A DNA stretch of 33,277 nucleotides, taken from assembly GCA_017535945.1 (NCBI GenBank), contig JAFXTJ010000080.1, positions 1 through 33,277 on the forward strand, written 5' to 3'. Below the pieces are notes generated by a model, which made no database searches, was not told the origin of the DNA, and saw only the letters and a list, made by a program, of their open reading frames with translations. The position numbers were made by a program, and so were the translations under genes. Numbering within the stretch: the stretch's first letter is position 1; each line of letters opens with the position of its first letter. Shown piece by piece: positions 22,403 through 30,344 of this stretch. This stretch comes from Lachnospiraceae bacterium. Lineage in GTDB: Bacteria > Bacillota > Clostridia > Lachnospirales > Lachnospiraceae.

Positions 22403-24412
22403 TTATTCCGACACGCGGTAATGCTTCGTGTTCTCGGTGAAAGGTTCGAACGGCTTGCCGCCGCCGTTGTAGAACTTACCGAAGAACTCGACGTACTCCA
22501 GACGATTGGTATGCACGTAAGCGCCCAGCGCGTTGATCGCCAGATTCAGCACATGGCCGACTACCACGATCAGTGTAAAGAGAATCGGACCGATCACGGG
22601 AGGAGCCGCCACCATGGCTGCCATGGAGTTGAACACGCTGGAGATAACGCCGGTCGCCAGACCAAGCGCCAGAAGTCTTGAATACGAAAGAATATCGGAC
22701 AGGTAGGAGCTGATGCCGTAAAGCGCGTATAAGCCCTTGCCGATCCGGAGTCCCCAGTTGGAGGAATCCCTGCCGCCGAAAAGGACAACACCGACGGCGC
22801 CGATACCCGCAAGGATCTCGAAAACGAGGATCACGGAAGCGGGGAGATTCAGATGCAGGCCGAACATCCCGCCGACCATGTCCGTATTGAGCAGGATCCC
22901 GATCGCCCCGACGAGGAGCAGATACCAGAAGCCGACATCATAGACCGCGTCCATCACCTTGCCCTGCTTGATATCCGTATAGGCTAACGCCCCCATGCCG
23001 ACAAAGATGTGGATGATGCCGATGATGAAGGCAACGCCCAGGACCGTCATGGGCTGCAGGGTGGGCTCGCACCACAGGGCCAGGGATCCGATCTCCGTGT
23101 GGAAGAACGTCCGCATGATCACCTGAGGCAGATCACCGAAGTAGGCGCCGAACATCACGCCCCAGAACATGGTGCCGATACCGGCGTACTGGAACATCTT
23201 GAGTGTCTTGCGCATCCCGGGCTCGATGGAATCCTTGTTCTTCGCGAGGACCACGGCAACGCCAACGACCATGATCAGTCCGTAGGCCGCGTCGGAGAGC
23301 ATCATGCCGAACAGGAAATAATAGAAAATGGACGCGAGGAAGGTGGGATCGATCTCTCCCTTTGCAGGCATCGCATAGGATGCGATCACGCCCTCGACGG
23401 GAGCGGCATAGCCGTTGTTGGAAAGTGCGACCGGAGCCTCCTCGTCCGGCGCGGGATCGGAGAATTCCACCACGCAGTCGAACCGGGTCGTGAGCAGTTC
23501 TTCCAGGTTTGCCGCATCACGCGCCGCCACGTAACCGCGTACGATAAAGACACGGTCCGTCTGCTCGAGGGAACCGATCACTTCGTATTTATCCGAACGG
23601 AGCCGGAAATAATCGGCGATAAACCGGATCTCATCCCGTCTGGGCGCGAAAGCCGCGATCTTTTTCTTTAACTCCTCGTCCTCTCCCGCCAGGCGTTCGA
23701 GCTTGACGGAAAGCGCTTCCTTCTGCTTCGCGGGCACATCGCCGGAAACCGCGGGGCGGGCGAAGCTCATCCTGCGCAGGGCTTCCTCCACCGCTTCCGC
23801 ATCCTTCTTGAGGCAAGTCACGGCGATACAGGTCTGCTCCCCGGAATGGGAGACGATATCCACTGCGGCCGCGTCGTTGCCGATGCCCTCACGGATCGCC
23901 TCCTCCGGGACATCATTGGGCAGTGCCCCGAGGAAGGTCCGGGTGCTCTTCGTCCCGGTAAAGTCAAGAGGATGCGAAAACTCCATCCAGGGCGCGATCG
24001 CCTCCAGCTGGCTCTCGGTCTTGGGGATCTCCGCGGCGATCTCCAGCCGCCTTTTGTTCAGGGACTGGATCTCGTAGACCATATCCATGATACGGTCACG
24101 CTTTTTCGTATTCGTCTCATAATCCGTGAGAGACATCCGCTCTCTGCCGGAGAAAAGTCCGCCGCCCGCGTTCTCGGGGGGACTCACGGCGTCGAGCACG
24201 GCCAACGACTGGCCCGCCAGAGTGATACTCTTTTCAAAAGTCGCCCGGATGCCCGTCGTGTCTGTCAATGTGAAAACCGGATCTGTTGCCGTCTCGCCCG
24301 GTTTCCGGATGCTGATCTCCATCACGCCCTGACGCTGCAGGAGTTCGAGCATCTGTTTGCGGTTCTTGCGCAGTCCTGCGATCAGGACCCGTTTCATCGG
24401 AAGTACAGCCAT
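22403..24412 (-). CDS. ntpI: V-type ATPase subunit I (membrane stator, a-type)
   Basis: 669 residues, standard length. The N-terminal cytoplasmic half (about 1-335) is helical with coiled-coil stretches and binds the peripheral stalks. The C-terminal half has about seven to eight membrane helices and supplies the ion half-channels. The essential Arg is R579 in SYSRLLALGLATG. GGAG lies six bases before the first ATG; a second ATG five codons later (MKRVLIAG) is possible. Order F-I-K matches the ntp operon. Confidence 0.95.
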   Translation of the reverse strand: MAVLPMKRVLIAGLRKNRKQMLELLQRQGVMEISIRKPGETATDPVFTLTDTTGIRATFEKSITLAGQSLAVLDAVSPPENAGGGLFSGRERMSLTDYETNTKKRDRIMDMVYEIQSLNKRRLEIAAEIPKTESQLEAIAPWMEFSHPLDFTGTKSTRTFLGALPNDVPEEAIREGIGNDAAAVDIVSHSGEQTCIAVTCLKKDAEAVEEALRRMSFARPAVSGDVPAKQKEALSVKLERLAGEDEELKKKIAAFAPRRDEIRFIADYFRLRSDKYEVIGSLEQTDRVFIVRGYVAARDAANLEELLTTRFDCVVEFSDPAPDEEAPVALSNNGYAAPVEGVIASYAMPAKGEIDPTFLASIFYYFLFGMMLSDAAYGLIMVVGVAVVLAKNKDSIEPGMRKTLKMFQYAGIGTMFWGVMFGAYFGDLPQVIMRTFFHTEIGSLALWCEPTLQPMTVLGVAFIIGIIHIFVGMGALAYTDIKQGKVMDAVYDVGFWYLLLVGAIGILLNTDMVGGMFGLHLNLPASVILVFEILAGIGAVGVVLFGGRDSSNWGLRIGKGLYALYGISSYLSDILSYSRLLALGLATGVISSVFNSMAAMVAAPPVIGPILFTLIVVVGHVLNLAINALGAYVHTNRLEYVEFFGKFYNGGGKPFEPFTENTKHYRVSE

Positions 24413-24437
24413 GTGTCGCTCCTATCCGTTAGATTGT

Positions 24438-24743
24438 TCAGGCGATCAGGGATTCGATCACCGCATCGATCGCCGCTGCCTCCTTGCTGCCCGCACGCGC
24501 CGCAAGTTCTTCGATCTCGCGGGCTGCTTCGGCTTCCGCCGCCTCCAGCAGTTCCTCACTCTCTTTGTCTGCGGACTTCATCTGTTCCTCGTCCCTGACC
24601 TTTAATCCGGCGAGGCGGTCGGAGACCATGGTCTTCGCTGCCGCGCGCGCCTCATCGATCATCTGCGCTGCCTTGTTCCTGGCCTGTTTTTCCTTATCCT
24701 GGGAAGCAATCTCCGCCTCGCGGATCGCGTCGATCGTATCCAT
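24438..24743 (-). CDS. ntpF: V-type ATPase subunit G/H-like peripheral stalk protein (ntpF position)
   Basis: 101 residues from ATG 24743 (MDTIDAIREAEIASQ), with GGAG eight bases upstream; a longer reading from 24770 would put the GGAGG inside the gene. The whole protein is one charged, Ala/Glu/Lys-rich helix (for example AAQMIDEARAAAKTMVSDRL) with no hydrophobic segment, as expected for the partner of subunit E in the outer stalk. It is the first gene of the operon, as ntpF is in Enterococcus. Identity depends on composition and position, since this family is poorly conserved. Confidence 0.85.
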   Translation of the reverse strand: MDTIDAIREAEIASQDKEKQARNKAAQMIDEARAAAKTMVSDRLAGLKVRDEEQMKSADKESEELLEAAEAEAAREIEELAARAGSKEAAAIDAVIESLIA

Positions 24744-24809
24744 ATCCTGTGCTCCGCCTCCTTCTCTCATCTGTCCCGTCACGGAAACAAAAACAACGTA
24801 ATCAGTTTA

Positions 24810-24832
24810 CTATAAAATCCTCTTAAAAGCAA
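24810..24832 (-). promoter_or_regulatory. Probable promoter of the V-ATPase operon
   Basis: The minus strand has TTGCTT, whose first four bases belong to one arm of the palindrome at 24829-24846, followed 17 bases later by TAAACT; a TATAGT overlaps just before it. The match is moderate. It faces away from the ABC transporter promoter. Confidence 0.45.
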
Positions 24833-24846
24833 TGGATTTTCATTGC
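24829..24846. promoter_or_regulatory. Palindrome shared by two divergent promoters
   Basis: GCAATG-GATTTT-CATTGC is a perfect 6-bp inverted repeat. Each arm supplies the first bases of a -35 box, one for the V-ATPase operon (minus) and one for the ABC importer (plus). A dimeric regulator bound here would touch both promoters. Confidence 0.45.
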
Positions 24847-24871
24847 AGAATCCTCCTGCCCGTGATATAAA
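24843..24871 (+). promoter_or_regulatory. Promoter of the amino acid ABC transporter operon
   Basis: TTGCAG (24843-24848) and TATAAA (24866-24871) are exactly 17 bases apart. Transcription would start near 24878 and include a small GTTTC-GTAG-GAAAC hairpin (24881-24894) before the AGAGGAGGAGA ribosome binding site. Confidence 0.75.
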
Positions 24872-24922
24872 GATACTGTTGTTTCGTAGGAAACACTGTA
24901 GTCGTAAGAGGAGGAGAATGAT

Positions 24923-25681
24923 ATGAAAAAGCTTGTTTCCGTTACACTGGTCCTGTGCATGATGCTCTCGCTTGCCGCCTGCGGCAGCAGCTCCAACGTG
25001 GAGGGTACCGCCAAGAAGGGCGTCCTCGTCATGGCGACCAACGCCGAATTCCCGCCGTATGAATACCATGAAGGCGACGATATCGTCGGCATCGATGCGG
25101 AGATCGCCGCTGCCATTGCCCAGCGCCTCGGCTGCGAACTCAAGATCGAGGACATCGCTTTTGATTCCATCATCCCGGCTGTCGTCTCCGGCAAGGCGGA
25201 CATCGGTCTCGCCGGCATGACCGTCACCGAGGACCGCAAGAAGAGCGTGGACTTCTCGGATTCCTATGCTTCATCCAGCCAGGTGGTCATCGTAAAAGAG
25301 GATTCCGGCATCACGGGTCTCGGCGATCTGGGTGCGGATTCGGTCGTGGGTGTGCAGACCGGCACCACCGGCGACATCTATTGCTCCGATGATGACAGCA
25401 TCGGTACCGTGGAGCGTTACAACAAGGGTATGGAAGCTGTCCAGGCGCTCACCCAGGGCAAGCTCGACGCCGTTGTCATCGACAGTGAGCCGGCCAAGGT
25501 CTTCGTCTCCGAGAATCCCGGCCTCGTCATCCTGGACGAGAGCTACACCGACGAGCAGTACGCCGCCGCCATCCGCAAAGACAACGCAGCCCTGCTGAAC
25601 AATGTCAACCAGGCACTCGCGGAGCTTAAGGCGGACGGCACGCTGGATGCCATCGTCGCCAAGTACATTTCGGCGGAATGA
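24923..25681 (+). CDS. Polar amino acid ABC transporter substrate-binding lipoprotein
   Basis: 252 residues. A lipoprotein signal peptide ends in LAAC with the lipid-modified Cys at position 20, so the protein is tethered outside the membrane. The mature part is a family 3 solute-binding protein: VLVMATNAEFPPYEY at the start, VGIDAEIAAAIAQRLG, and ADIGLAGMTVTEDRKKSVDFSD split across the hinge region. Members bind amino acids such as glutamine, arginine, histidine or cystine; the ligand cannot be fixed from sequence. It is first in a three-gene operon with permease and ATPase and is expected to be made in excess over them. Confidence 0.95.
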   Translation: MKKLVSVTLVLCMMLSLAACGSSSNVEGTAKKGVLVMATNAEFPPYEYHEGDDIVGIDAEIAAAIAQRLGCELKIEDIAFDSIIPAVVSGKADIGLAGMTVTEDRKKSVDFSDSYASSSQVVIVKEDSGITGLGDLGADSVVGVQTGTTGDIYCSDDDSIGTVERYNKGMEAVQALTQGKLDAVVIDSEPAKVFVSENPGLVILDESYTDEQYAAAIRKDNAALLNNVNQALAELKADGTLDAIVAKYISAE

Positions 25682-26376
25682 TCATGTGGGATCAGTTCGT
25701 ATCCGATCTCTATCTGAATTTTGTCAAGGATGACCGCTGGCACTATCTGACCAGAGGTCTCAGGACGACGCTCATCGTAACGCTGTTCGCGGCGCTGCTG
25801 GGCGTCATCCTGGGTTTCCTTGTCGCCATCATCCGCAACGCCCACGAGAATACCGGGAAGCTCAGGTTCCTGAACGGCCTGTGCAATCTCTATCTGACGG
25901 TGATCCGCGGCACCCCCGCGGTGGTCCAGCTGATGATCATCTATTTCGTCATCTTCGGCAGTGTGCGCATCGACAAGACCATCACCGCCATCATCGCGTT
26001 CGGCATCAACTCCGGTGCGTATCAGGCGGAGATTTTCCGTTCCGGGATCTCATCCATCCCCAGAGGACAGTTTGAGGCAGGGCGCAGCCTGGGCTTCAGC
26101 TACCGGCAGACCATGGTCCACATCATCATGCCACAGGCGCTGCGCGTGGTGGTACCCACCCTGTGCAACGAGTACATCACCCTGCTCAAGGAGACCTCTG
26201 TCGCCGGCTACATCGCCCTGGAGGATCTGACCAAGGGCGGCGACATCATCCGCAGCCGTACCTATTCAGCATTTATGCCCCTGATCGCCGTGGCGCTCAT
26301 CTATCTGATCCTGGTCCTGGTCCTGACCAGACTTGTATCGCTCTTAGAAAGGAGACTGGCCCGTGGCTTCCGTTGA
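25678..26376 (+). CDS. Polar amino acid ABC transporter permease
   Basis: 232 residues, typical of HisM/GlnP-type permeases with about five membrane helices. [16 protein letters not shown] begins the conserved membrane part, [17 protein letters not shown] is characteristic of polar amino acid permeases, and the EAA loop that contacts the ATPase is [24 protein letters not shown]. The gene overlaps the binding-protein stop by four bases (ATGA) and the ATPase start by 14 bases, so the operon is tightly coupled. Confidence 0.95.
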   Translation: MIMWDQFVSDLYLNFVKDDRWHYLTRGLRTTLIVTLFAALLGVILGFLVAIIRNAHENTGKLRFLNGLCNLYLTVIRGTPAVVQLMIIYFVIFGSVRIDKTITAIIAFGINSGAYQAEIFRSGISSIPRGQFEAGRSLGFSYRQTMVHIIMPQALRVVVPTLCNEYITLLKETSVAGYIALEDLTKGGDIIRSRTYSAFMPLIAVALIYLILVLVLTRLVSLLERRLARGFR

Positions 26377-27127
26377 ACAGACCGCCGCAGATACAGGGGA
26401 TGTCCTGATCCGCGTCGAACACCTCTCCAAAAGTTTTGACGGACAGGTCGTCCTGAAGGATATCTCAACGAACATCAAAAAGGGCGATGTCGTATGCGTC
26501 ATCGGTCCCTCCGGCTCCGGCAAATCCACCTTTCTGCGGTGTCTGAACCGTCTGGAGGAACCCACCGGCGGCCATATCTATATGGACGGCATTGATATCT
26601 GCGATCCGCTCACGGATATCGACCGGCACCGGCAGAAGATGGGCATGGTCTTCCAGCAGTTCAATCTGTTCCCTCAGATGACCATCATGAAAAACCTGAC
26701 GCTGGCGCCGATGAAGCTGCAGAAGCTTCCGCAGCAGGAGGCGGAGTCCTATGCGCTCGATCTCCTCGGCCGCGTGGGGCTGGCGGACCGCAAGGATTCC
26801 TATCCCGGAGAACTCTCCGGCGGACAGCAGCAGCGTATCGCCATCGTCCGCGCTTTATGCATGCGGCCCGAAGTCATGCTCTTCGACGAGCCGACCAGTG
26901 CGCTGGATCCCGAGATGGTCGGAGAAGTATTAAATGTCATGAAGGATCTGGCGGCACAGAAGATGACCATGGTCGTGGTCACTCATGAAATGGGATTTGC
27001 AAGAGAAGTGGCAAGCCGCGTCATGTTCCTGGACGGCGGGGATTTTGTGGAAGACGGGGAACCGGAGGAGTTCTTCTCCAACCCGAAGAACGAGCGTCTG
27101 AAGAGTTTCCTGGGCAAGGTCCTCTGA
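26363..27127 (+). CDS. Polar amino acid ABC transporter ATP-binding protein
   Basis: 254 residues starting at a GTG with AGGAGA seven bases upstream. It energises the importer. Walker A is GPSGSGKS, the Q-loop is VFQQFNLFP, the ABC signature is LSGGQQQR, Walker B is [14 protein letters not shown], and the switch His lies in [13 protein letters not shown]. This set is typical of GlnQ/HisP-like ATPases. Eleven bases separate its stop from the end of the convergent LOG-family gene; no terminator is obvious between them. Confidence 0.96.
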   Translation: MASVEQTAADTGDVLIRVEHLSKSFDGQVVLKDISTNIKKGDVVCVIGPSGSGKSTFLRCLNRLEEPTGGHIYMDGIDICDPLTDIDRHRQKMGMVFQQFNLFPQMTIMKNLTLAPMKLQKLPQQEAESYALDLLGRVGLADRKDSYPGELSGGQQQRIAIVRALCMRPEVMLFDEPTSALDPEMVGEVLNVMKDLAAQKMTMVVVTHEMGFAREVASRVMFLDGGDFVEDGEPEEFFSNPKNERLKSFLGKVL

Positions 27128-27137
27128 CAAGGGATCC

Positions 27138-27707
27138 TCAGTAACCTCCGCTCGCGGTCCGGCCGCGTCCCTGAAAACCGTGGATGAAACGGTCGATCTC
27201 ATCGATCTCCGCGGAGAACAGCACCTGTTCCAGGGCTTCCTGTTCCATAAACCCCCTGTCGGTCATGCGGGTATACATCTCCCGGACAGGATCATAATAT
27301 CCGCCCTCATTGAAAAACACACAGGGACTGTCGTTAAGTCCCAGCCTCTGCCAGGAGATCACCTCGGTGATCTCCTCCAGTGTGCCCGCCCCGCCGGGAA
27401 GCGCGATCATTGCGTCCGACATTTCACACATTTTCTTTTTCCGGTCTGACATGCTGTCAGTCACGATACATTCGGAGAGACTCTCGTGACACCAGCCGAA
27501 TTCCACCATGAAGCGGGGGATCACGCCGGTGACCCGGCCGCCCGCGCGCAGCACCGTATCCGCCACGGCTCCCATCATGCCGACCTTGCCGGCACCGTAG
27601 ACCAGTTCATGGCCTTCCCGGGCGATCCATTCTCCCAGCCGGACGGCCGTCCGCAGGTACGCCGGATCATTTCCCTCCGCCGCGCCGCAATAGACCGCGA
27701 TCCGCAT
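27138..27707 (-). CDS. LOG-family nucleotide 5'-monophosphate phosphoribohydrolase
   Basis: 189 residues from ATG 27707, which overlaps the pncB stop by one base (TGATG). The Rossmann-like fold starts MRIAVYCGAAEGND. The family signature PGGAGTLEE holds the catalytic residues, and the SDRKKKM region precedes it. LOG proteins split a base from a nucleoside monophosphate; plant members release cytokinin, while many bacterial ones act on AMP-like or damaged nucleotides. Being coupled to pncB suggests a role in pyridine or purine nucleotide turnover, but this is inference. Confidence 0.9.
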   Translation of the reverse strand: MRIAVYCGAAEGNDPAYLRTAVRLGEWIAREGHELVYGAGKVGMMGAVADTVLRAGGRVTGVIPRFMVEFGWCHESLSECIVTDSMSDRKKKMCEMSDAMIALPGGAGTLEEITEVISWQRLGLNDSPCVFFNEGGYYDPVREMYTRMTDRGFMEQEALEQVLFSAEIDEIDRFIHGFQGRGRTASGGY

Positions 27708-29161
27708 CAGACGCCTCCGCTGCTCTGATACAGCAGCTTCATCTTCATGTCGTAAAGCTTCTGCGACAGGTCGATATGCACCTGGTTGGGATTGAACAGT
27801 CTTCTGGTCCCCTCCCAGAGCGTATCCTGCTCCTGCAGACAATACTCCCGGATCTTCATGGTGGCAGGCGACGTGTAGACACAGGCACCGTTCTCAAAGA
27901 CCGGGATCATGATCTCCCGCAGAGAATAGTCGCCGGGCTTGAACTGCGTCTTTTTCCAGGGTTCCGTCGGATCAAAGAGCATCAGTTCCTCCCGGTCCGA
28001 ATAGGTCTCGTCCACAAGACAGATGAGATCCGCCCGGATCTTGCCGTCCCCGTCATACACCCGGATGATCTTCTTGTTTCCGGGATTAGTCACCTTTTCC
28101 GAATTCTCGGAGAGCTTGATCTTGGGCTGGAACGTCCCGTCCTCTCCCATGACGGCAGCCAGCTTGTATACGCCGCCGAGTGCCGGATTGTCCTTGGCGG
28201 TGATCATATGGGTCCCGACCCCCCAGGAGGTGATGGCCGCTCCCTGCGCTTTCAGGGAGGAGATCAGCACCTCGTCGAGATCATTGGATGCGGAGATCAC
28301 CGCATCCGTGAAGCCGGCCTCATCCAGCATCTTCCGTGCCTCTCTGGACAGGTAGGCCAGATCCCCGCTGTCCAGACGGATCCCGTAAAAGGCGGAGCGG
28401 ATCCCCTTGTCTCTCATCTCTTCAAAAACGCGGATCGCATTCGGCACACCGGATCGCAGCGTGTCATAGGTATCCACCAGCAGGATACAGGCATTGGGAT
28501 AGAGCTCCGCATAGGAGCGGAACGCCGTCAGTTCGTCCGGAAAACTCATGATCCAGCTGTGGGCATGGGTGCCCTTCACCGGCACATCAAACAGCTGTCC
28601 CGTCAGCACATTGCTCGTGCCGATACAACCGGCGATGACAGCCGCACGGGCTCCGTAGACACCCGCATCCGGCCCCTGGGCACGCCGCAGCCCGAATTCC
28701 ATCACCCCGTCACCTTTTGCCGCATAGCAGATCCTTGCCGCCTTGGTGGCGATCAGTGTCTGGTGATTGATGATATTGAGGATCGCCGTCTCCATGAGCT
28801 GCGCCTCGAGGATCGGCGCGATGACCTTAACGATCGGTTCTCTGGGGAATATGATGGTCCCTTCCGGGATGGAATAAAGGGAACCGCTGAAGCGGAAATC
28901 CCGGAGAAATTCAAGAAAATCGTCGGAAAAGCAGCCTGTCGAGCGCAGATAATCGATGTCCTCTCCTTCGAACCGCAGGTTCTTCACATAATCCATCAGC
29001 TGTTCGAGACCGGCCATGATGGCATAACCGCCGCCGAACGGATTGTTGCGGTAGAACATGTCAAAGATCACCGTCTGGTTCTGATTGCGGTTTTTGAAAT
29101 ACCCCTGCATCATCGTGAGTTCATACAGGTCTGTTAACAATGTCAGATTCTGTCTGTCCAT
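27707..29161 (-). CDS. pncB: Nicotinate phosphoribosyltransferase
   Basis: 484 residues. The enzyme joins nicotinic acid to PRPP, with ATP, to make nicotinate mononucleotide in the NAD salvage pathway. Family features are LLTDLYELTMMQGYF at the N-terminus, FDMFYRNNPFGGGYAI, the substrate-site segment EFGLRRAQGPDAG, THAHSWIMSF, and the PRPP-binding VDTYDTLRSGVPNAI and GIRLDSGDLAYLS blocks. GGGAAGGAGC precedes the start. It sits between tadA and the LOG gene in one operon. The length fits the Firmicute form. Confidence 0.95.
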   Translation of the reverse strand: MDRQNLTLLTDLYELTMMQGYFKNRNQNQTVIFDMFYRNNPFGGGYAIMAGLEQLMDYVKNLRFEGEDIDYLRSTGCFSDDFLEFLRDFRFSGSLYSIPEGTIIFPREPIVKVIAPILEAQLMETAILNIINHQTLIATKAARICYAAKGDGVMEFGLRRAQGPDAGVYGARAAVIAGCIGTSNVLTGQLFDVPVKGTHAHSWIMSFPDELTAFRSYAELYPNACILLVDTYDTLRSGVPNAIRVFEEMRDKGIRSAFYGIRLDSGDLAYLSREARKMLDEAGFTDAVISASNDLDEVLISSLKAQGAAITSWGVGTHMITAKDNPALGGVYKLAAVMGEDGTFQPKIKLSENSEKVTNPGNKKIIRVYDGDGKIRADLICLVDETYSDREELMLFDPTEPWKKTQFKPGDYSLREIMIPVFENGACVYTSPATMKIREYCLQEQDTLWEGTRRLFNPNQVHIDLSQKLYDMKMKLLYQSSGGV

Positions 29162-29187
29162 GGCTGCTCCTTCCCGTTCACTGCCGC

Positions 29188-29703
29188 TTACTGTTCCTGT
29201 CTGTCGGAGACCGTCTCCCGTCCCCGTATCCCGTTATCCTGTGCCCTGAGCCGGCGGAAAAACTCCTGCAGCAGCTCCCTGCAGGGGGCCTCCAGAACAC
29301 CTCTGGTCACCTCCGCCTGATGCATAAAATCCGGATTCTGCAAAATGTTGATGATGGAACCGCCGCTGCCGGCCTTGTCCGAATCCGCCCCGATGACCAC
29401 CCGCGGGATCCTGGCCTGGATCACCGCGCCGGCACACATCTGACAGGGTTCCAGCGTGACGTACATCGTGCAGTCGTCCAGCCGCCAGTCCCCGATCGCC
29501 TTGTTCGCGCGCCGGATCGCCGTGATCTCCGCGTGCGCCAGCGCGGTGCGCTCCGTGTTCCTGCGATTATAGCCTCTTCCGATGATCTCGTCATTCCGCA
29601 CGATCACACAGCCGATCGGCACCTCGCCGTGCCGCATCGCCAGAGCCGCCTGGGCCAGCGCTTTCCTCATGTATTTTTCGTCCGGATCGCTCGTCGTATT
29701 CAT
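29188..29703 (-). CDS. tadA: tRNA-specific adenosine deaminase
   Basis: 171 residues. The enzyme converts A34 of the tRNA-Arg anticodon to inosine, allowing one tRNA to read several codons. The zinc site is complete: LAHAEITAI supplies the His and the catalytic Glu, and PCQMCAG supplies two cysteines. MRHGEVPIGCVIVRNDEIIG at the start is characteristic, and it ends in the usual charged tail (FFRRLRAQ) with a few extra residues. Start 29703 has AGGA somewhat far away; ATG 29670 (MRKALAQAALAM) is an alternative. It is divergent from the Rrf2 regulator. Confidence 0.95.
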   Translation of the reverse strand: MNTTSDPDEKYMRKALAQAALAMRHGEVPIGCVIVRNDEIIGRGYNRRNTERTALAHAEITAIRRANKAIGDWRLDDCTMYVTLEPCQMCAGAVIQARIPRVVIGADSDKAGSGGSIINILQNPDFMHQAEVTRGVLEAPCRELLQEFFRRLRAQDNGIRGRETVSDRQEQ

Positions 29704-29759
29704 CTGGCATCTAATTCCTATTTATGTTATAGTATATGTATGAAAGGGGCATATTTCCC

Positions 29760-30194
29760 ATGAAGATCTCTACCAAGGGCCGGTATGCCCTGCGCGTGAT
29801 GATCGATCTGGCGCAGCATGATACCGGCGAATACATCACTCTCAAGGATATCTCCGAACGGCAGGAGATCCCGATCAAGTATCTCGAGCAGATCGTATCC
29901 GCTCTGGGCAAGGCCGGTATGCTCTACAGCATGCGCGGCTCCGGCGGCGGCCACCGTCTGGCCAGACCTGCCGCGGAGTTCAAAGCCGGAGAGATCCTGC
30001 GCGCGATGGAGGGAGATCTCAAGCCTGTCGACTGTTCCCGGAAAGGTCCCGATCCCTGCCCCCGCTTCGGCAGCTGCCCTGCCTCCTGTTTCTGGCAGGG
30101 ACTCGAGAAGACCATCAACGACTACATCGATCACTATACCCTGCAGGATCTGGCTGATCAGGACAGCGGCGACGACTATAACTACTCCATCTGA
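29760..30194 (+). CDS. Rrf2-family transcriptional regulator with a cysteine cluster
   Basis: 144 residues from ATG 29760 (MKISTKGRYALRVMIDLA), with GAAAGGGG ten bases upstream. The winged helix covers about 1-80 (LKDISERQEIPIKYLEQIV, then the wing RGSGGGHRLARP). After it come C92, C100, C106 and C110, spaced C-x7-C-x5-C-x3-C. IscR and NsrR use three cysteines here to hold an Fe-S cluster; the spacing here differs but cluster binding is plausible. No isc/suf genes adjoin it, so its targets are unknown. It is followed by the SRP RNA promoter ten bases after the stop. Confidence 0.9.
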   Translation: MKISTKGRYALRVMIDLAQHDTGEYITLKDISERQEIPIKYLEQIVSALGKAGMLYSMRGSGGGHRLARPAAEFKAGEILRAMEGDLKPVDCSRKGPDPCPRFGSCPASCFWQGLEKTINDYIDHYTLQDLADQDSGDDYNYSI

Positions 30195-30203
30195 CTCCCG
30201 ATA

Positions 30204-30232
30204 TTGACAAACCGGCTGTCGTCCGCTACGAT
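30204..30232 (+). promoter_or_regulatory. Promoter of the SRP RNA gene
   Basis: Consensus TTGACA (30204-30209) and TACGAT (30227-30232) are 17 bases apart, directly before the RNA and ten bases after the Rrf2 gene stop, as expected for a strong stable-RNA promoter. Confidence 0.85.
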
Positions 30233-30235
30233 AGG

Positions 30236-30341
30236 GGTCGGCCGTCGGTCCCGTGCAAGGTGGGCCCGTGAACCGTGTCAGGTCGGGAACGAAGCAGCAC
30301 TAAACGGATCTCCGCCTGTGTTGCGGGGTGCCGGCGGCCTC
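30236..30341 (+). ncRNA. ffs: Signal recognition particle RNA, small bacterial type
   Basis: About 106 bases; the ends are approximate. The conserved Ffh-binding core GTCAGGTCGGGAACGAAGC and AGCAGCACTAA is present after GTGAACC, with a GGAA tetraloop closed by C-G/G-C pairs. The outer stem is GGCCGTCGG (30240-30248) with CCGGCGGCC (30331-30339). SRP RNA with Ffh carries nascent membrane proteins to the membrane. There is no Alu-domain extension as in Bacillus scRNA. Its 3' end stops about four bases from the convergent PucR stop codon, and I see no clear T-run terminator. Confidence 0.93.
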
Positions 30342-30344
30342 TGA

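Noticed and set aside
27776-29137. A 453-codon open frame on the plus strand opposite pncB
   Set aside because: It mirrors the well-supported pncB gene; its composition is that of an antisense frame and it shows no motif.
29704-29759. A regulatory dyad in the AT-rich tadA/Rrf2 divergent region
   Set aside because: TATAGT-like boxes occur on both strands, but no -35 partner or clean inverted repeat stands out from the AT-rich background.
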